NCBI RefSeq assembly: GCF_000974425.1
Contig: NZ_CP010429.1
Location: forward strand, 1,426,001-1,490,000
Reading direction: 5' to 3'
Source: Spirosoma radiotolerans
GTDB taxonomy: Bacteria; Bacteroidota; Bacteroidia; Cytophagales; Spirosomataceae
DNA: 64,000 bases
Program-made: the position numbers and the translations under genes
The notes under the pieces: model-generated
The model's input: the letters and a program-made list of their open reading frames with translations, nothing else
Databases searched by the model: none
What the model was told of the DNA's origin: nothing
In this document: positions 61,673 to 64,000 of the stretch, one piece after another
Position numbering within the stretch: position 1 is the first letter of the stretch
Layout of the letters: each line of letters opens with the position of its first letter

Positions 61673-62149
61673 CTATAGAGTCTCTACCGGTAGCTTGAAT
61701 GTTCCATTCGTAACGGCGACTTCGCGCTTCTGCTGGCTATTGTACGTCTTCATCGAAAACGTGCCTTCGAGGTTGCTTCCATCAAACTTCGTTACCGTAA
61801 CGGTGCCTGTTCGACCTTCCCGGATCGTGTAATTTATGTTTGTTTTTACGTCGATATAGCTGCCCGTGCTGCCGGGTTTACTGATATCGACGAGCGCCAT
61901 AGTGCCTGTGCCCGTAAATTTTTCCAGTGTAAACCCGGTCATATGGACGCTGTTATACCCCACAAGGGTCAGGTCTTTACTCACTTTATTATACGTTGCC
62001 CCGGCCTGGTCCGACGTGAACGACTGCCCGTCGATCTGAGCGGTCATGACGCCCGTACTGGCCGGTGTAACGGGGGTGTCTTCTTTCTTACTGCACGAAA
62101 TCGAGAGGGCAATTATACCCAGCATAAAACCAATTTTGAGCGTTTTCAT
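61673..62149 (-). CDS. Lipoprotein of unknown function (158 aa) in the two-component operon
   Basis: Signal MKTLKIGFMLGIIALSISC (Cys19) makes it a lipoprotein. The mature part is a beta-barrel-like or calycin-like sequence (VMTAQIDGQSFTSDQAGATY; FTGTGTMALVDISKPGS; EGTFSMKTYNSQ), similar to DUF6252-type lipoproteins as far as I recall. It lies between the histidine kinase and its response regulator, ending 3 bp before the latter. A periplasmic sensor accessory role is a guess. Confidence 0.7.
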   Translation of the reverse strand: MKTLKIGFMLGIIALSISCSKKEDTPVTPASTGVMTAQIDGQSFTSDQAGATYNKVSKDLTLVGYNSVHMTGFTLEKFTGTGTMALVDISKPGSTGSYIDVKTNINYTIREGRTGTVTVTKFDGSNLEGTFSMKTYNSQQKREVAVTNGTFKLPVETL

Positions 62150-62213
62150 CAGACAGTTGAATTAAGTCAGAAGGCTATCCGAGCAGGTCACTCGATCGTC
62201 GGGCCTTGTCTGA

Positions 62214-62260
62214 CAAAAGTAGCGGGTCTGCTGATGCTCGTAAATCGGATAAATGTATGA
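62214..62260 (-). promoter_or_regulatory. Promoter of the lipoprotein/response-regulator operon with shared 18-nt element
   Basis: On the minus strand TCATACATTTATCCGATT (62260-62243), 21 nt, then the -7 box TACTTTTG (62221-62214), a full TAnnTTTG match, 64 nt before the start at 62149. The same element and spacing precede the envelope operon at 46179-46225. It lies just beyond the stop of the histidine kinase gene. Confidence 0.6.
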
Positions 62261-62263
62261 GGC

Positions 62264-64000
62264 TCATTGCGAGACGACTAATTGCAGCCGGGTTCCCTGG
62301 CCCGGTGTCGACTGGACCGCGAGTGTACCGCCCATGGCTTTGGCTCGCTGCTGCATGCTGCTCTGACCAGTCCGCTGGCTGGGCTGAGCCGGGTCGAAAC
62401 CCCGACCGTTGTCTTCAATGACCACCTTGAGCTGCTCCTTCTGATGCTCAAAACGCAGGGTGGCCTGGCTGGCCTGGGAGTACTTGACCAGGTTGTTGAT
62501 GGCCTCCTTGCCGATCAGGTACAGGTTGCGACGCACCTCCATCGAGATGGGCAGCCCCTCCAGGGCCGGCTCAGCCACCAGCGAGAAACGGATACCCTTC
62601 GACTCCATCAGGGGCTGGGCATACTCCTGTAAGCGGATGGCGATGCGGTGCAGCGAGTCGTTGCCGGGGTTGATGGTCCAGATGATCTCGTCCATGGCCT
62701 CCAGAATCTGGCGGGCGTCGGTGTTGATCTTCTGGATGGCCCGCTCGACGGATTCGGGGCGGTTCTGGGCGATGAGGCCTTTGACCATGCCACTCAGCAG
62801 GGAGATGCTGCTCAGGGTGCTGCCCACCTCATCGTGCAAGTCGTGGGCAATCTGTTTGCGCAGGGTCTGGGCTTCCTGGAGTCGGCGCAGGCGAGCCCGG
62901 TTCAGCAGCCAGGCTGATACGGCAGCTCCCAGCAGCAGGGTGAGCAGCCCGCCGATGAGCAGGGCGTTGGTTTGGAGTCGTTTGTTGGTCAGTTCTTCTT
63001 CCCGGATCTGAGCCTGCTGTCGGAGCAGGTTGATCTGGTCTTGTTTCTGTTGGGATTTGTAGTGGGCCACCAGTCGCTGGACTTCGGCGGTGGTTCGGAC
63101 GGTGGTCATCGAGTCGATGTGCTGGTTTCGTTCGAGCTGGAAGGCGTAGGCTTGCTGGAAGTTCTTCATGCCCCCGTACAGATCGGCCAGCCCCTGCGTG
63201 TAGATACCAATCTTGTTTTTATCGTTCAGTTCGTGGGCTAAGTGAAGCGCTTTTTTCATGAACTGCTCCGCTGGTTTGTAGTCTTTCAGCTCTTCGTAGA
63301 CCTGGCCCAGGTTAAAATAGTCCGTAGCCATCGCCGATTTAATCTGCTGTTTGGTGGTAATGGCCAAGGCCTGCTCTATGGCGTGTTTGGCTTCCTCAAG
63401 TCGGTTTACTTTTCGGAGGGCCAAACCCGTATTGACTAAAATATCGGCCTGCAGCAAGTCCGATTCAGACTCTTTTGCGTGTTTAAGGGCAGTGCGGTAG
63501 TAGGCCAGCGCTTTTGCTTGCTGTTCCAGATTATCGTAGCATCGGCCGATATTCTGTTCGGTAATCGCCATGCCGTACGGGCTTTTCAACTGACGGTTGA
63601 GCACGAGTGCCTGTTGAAAATACTCGATGGCTTCGCGGGGTCGCCTGGTGTCTTTCAGGGCAAGGCCGATGCCTGTGTACGTATTTTCATTGCGGGGCAG
63701 AATGGCATACTGTTCCTGCATTCGAAGCGAACTCAGGGAAATGGCGAGTGCTTTTTCGTGCTGATTCATGTTGCGATACGCCGTTCCGAGGTTGGTCATC
63801 GCGTTTGCCAGTAAGCGAGGAGGAAGCTTATTGGCTTTAGCAATAGTTAATGCTTTCTGAAGATAGTCCAGGGTTTGTTGGGGCTTATCCCACAGGTAGT
63901 AGTTGGCACCTAGATAGGTATTTGCCTGATAGATGCCCAGCCCGAACTGTAACTTAATGGCTACTTTTTCGGCCGCCCGCAACAACGAATCAGCCCGGTC
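62264..64000 (-). CDS. TPR-containing sensor histidine kinase (N-terminus cut by window edge)
   Basis: The frame is open to base 64000, so the beginning is missing. At least 578 residues are present: about seven TPR units (LDYLQKALTIAKANKLPP, AIEYFQQALVLNRQLKSPYG, and so on), a coiled coil, one membrane helix (LLIGGLLTLLLGAAVSAWLL), a HisKA_3 dimerisation region with the phospho-acceptor His in QIAHDLHDEVGSTLSS, and a HATPase domain with the N box (KEAINNLVKYSQAS), DNGRGFD and GGTLAVQSTPGQGT. This is the TPR-NarL-type kinase common in Bacteroidota. The likely partner is the response regulator at 61028. Confidence 0.93.
   Translation of the reverse strand, partial: DRADSLLRAAEKVAIKLQFGLGIYQANTYLGANYYLWDKPQQTLDYLQKALTIAKANKLPPRLLANAMTNLGTAYRNMNQHEKALAISLSSLRMQEQYAILPRNENTYTGIGLALKDTRRPREAIEYFQQALVLNRQLKSPYGMAITEQNIGRCYDNLEQQAKALAYYRTALKHAKESESDLLQADILVNTGLALRKVNRLEEAKHAIEQALAITTKQQIKSAMATDYFNLGQVYEELKDYKPAEQFMKKALHLAHELNDKNKIGIYTQGLADLYGGMKNFQQAYAFQLERNQHIDSMTTVRTTAEVQRLVAHYKSQQKQDQINLLRQQAQIREEELTNKRLQTNALLIGGLLTLLLGAAVSAWLLNRARLRRLQEAQTLRKQIAHDLHDEVGSTLSSISLLSGMVKGLIAQNRPESVERAIQKINTDARQILEAMDEIIWTINPGNDSLHRIAIRLQEYAQPLMESKGIRFSLVAEPALEGLPISMEVRRNLYLIGKEAINNLVKYSQASQATLRFEHQKEQLKVVIEDNGRGFDPAQPSQRTGQSSMQQRAKAMGGTLAVQSTPGQGTRLQLVVSQ

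Noticed and set aside
1..64000. tRNA, rRNA, transposase, integrase and phage genes
   Set aside because: I looked for typical signatures (tRNA-like ends, transposase motifs, terminal repeats with target duplications) and found none. This is not an exhaustive computer search.

Overview
The window reads as chromosomal DNA of a Bacteroidota bacterium, most likely a Cytophagales member close to Spirosoma or its relatives. The reasons are a fecR-SusC/RagA-SusD/RagB nutrient-uptake locus, many DUF3857, DUF2851, DUF1080 and PmoA-type proteins, Fn3-rich secreted proteins, a lycopene cyclase, and promoters of the Bacteroidota type (-7 box TAnnTTTG) with no convincing Shine-Dalgarno sites. The genus is inferred from overall gene content, not from a marker gene.

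Layout. 1-5.9 kb: end of proB, aat, two tandem DUF3857/transglutaminase-fold secreted proteins and an LEA-like lipoprotein. 5.9-13.1 kb: a PmoA-family protein, an unrecognised secreted protein, a DJ-1/PfpI protein, rfbC, pyrF and a DUF2851 protein. 13.1-21.2 kb (minus strand): a Tat-exported Gfo/Idh/MocA oxidoreductase, a DUF1080 protein, SusD, SusC and FecR, a likely carbohydrate uptake and processing locus without an adjacent sigma factor. 21.7-31.7 kb: two unknown envelope proteins, an OsmC protein, lipA, a lycopene cyclase, metK, a hibernation factor, a cytochrome P450 and a GMC oxidoreductase. 31.8-46.1 kb (minus strand): a tightly packed six-gene envelope operon with a beta-barrel-like protein, a 2029-residue secreted protein, a 396-residue secreted protein, two fibronectin type III proteins and a lipoprotein. 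46.4-58.5 kb: a CRISPR array (44 repeats, 43 spacers) and a complete type I-B set of cas genes (cas8b-cas7-cas5-cas3-cas6-cas1-cas2-cas4), all read on the minus strand. 58.7-60.2 kb: a two-gene unit (DUF6934-like protein plus a 60-residue protein) and a WYL-domain regulator. 60.3-64 kb: a two-component operon (TPR histidine kinase, NarL-type response regulator) interleaved with two lipoproteins.

Most interesting points. (1) An identical 18-nt element lies exactly 21 nt upstream of a perfect -7 box in front of both the six-gene envelope operon and the lipoprotein/response-regulator operon. This suggests the two-component system and the envelope operon share control, although they lie 16 kb apart. 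(2) The envelope operon matches no characterised system I know and is the best candidate for an undescribed system. (3) The cas operon carries a perfect 36-bp inverted repeat that encodes the last residues of Cas6 and ends 5 nt before the cas1 start. (4) The CRISPR array has an exact tandem duplication of four repeat-spacer units. (5) One of the two tandem transglutaminase-fold proteins has lost its catalytic cysteine. I saw no rRNA, tRNA, transposase or integrase gene.
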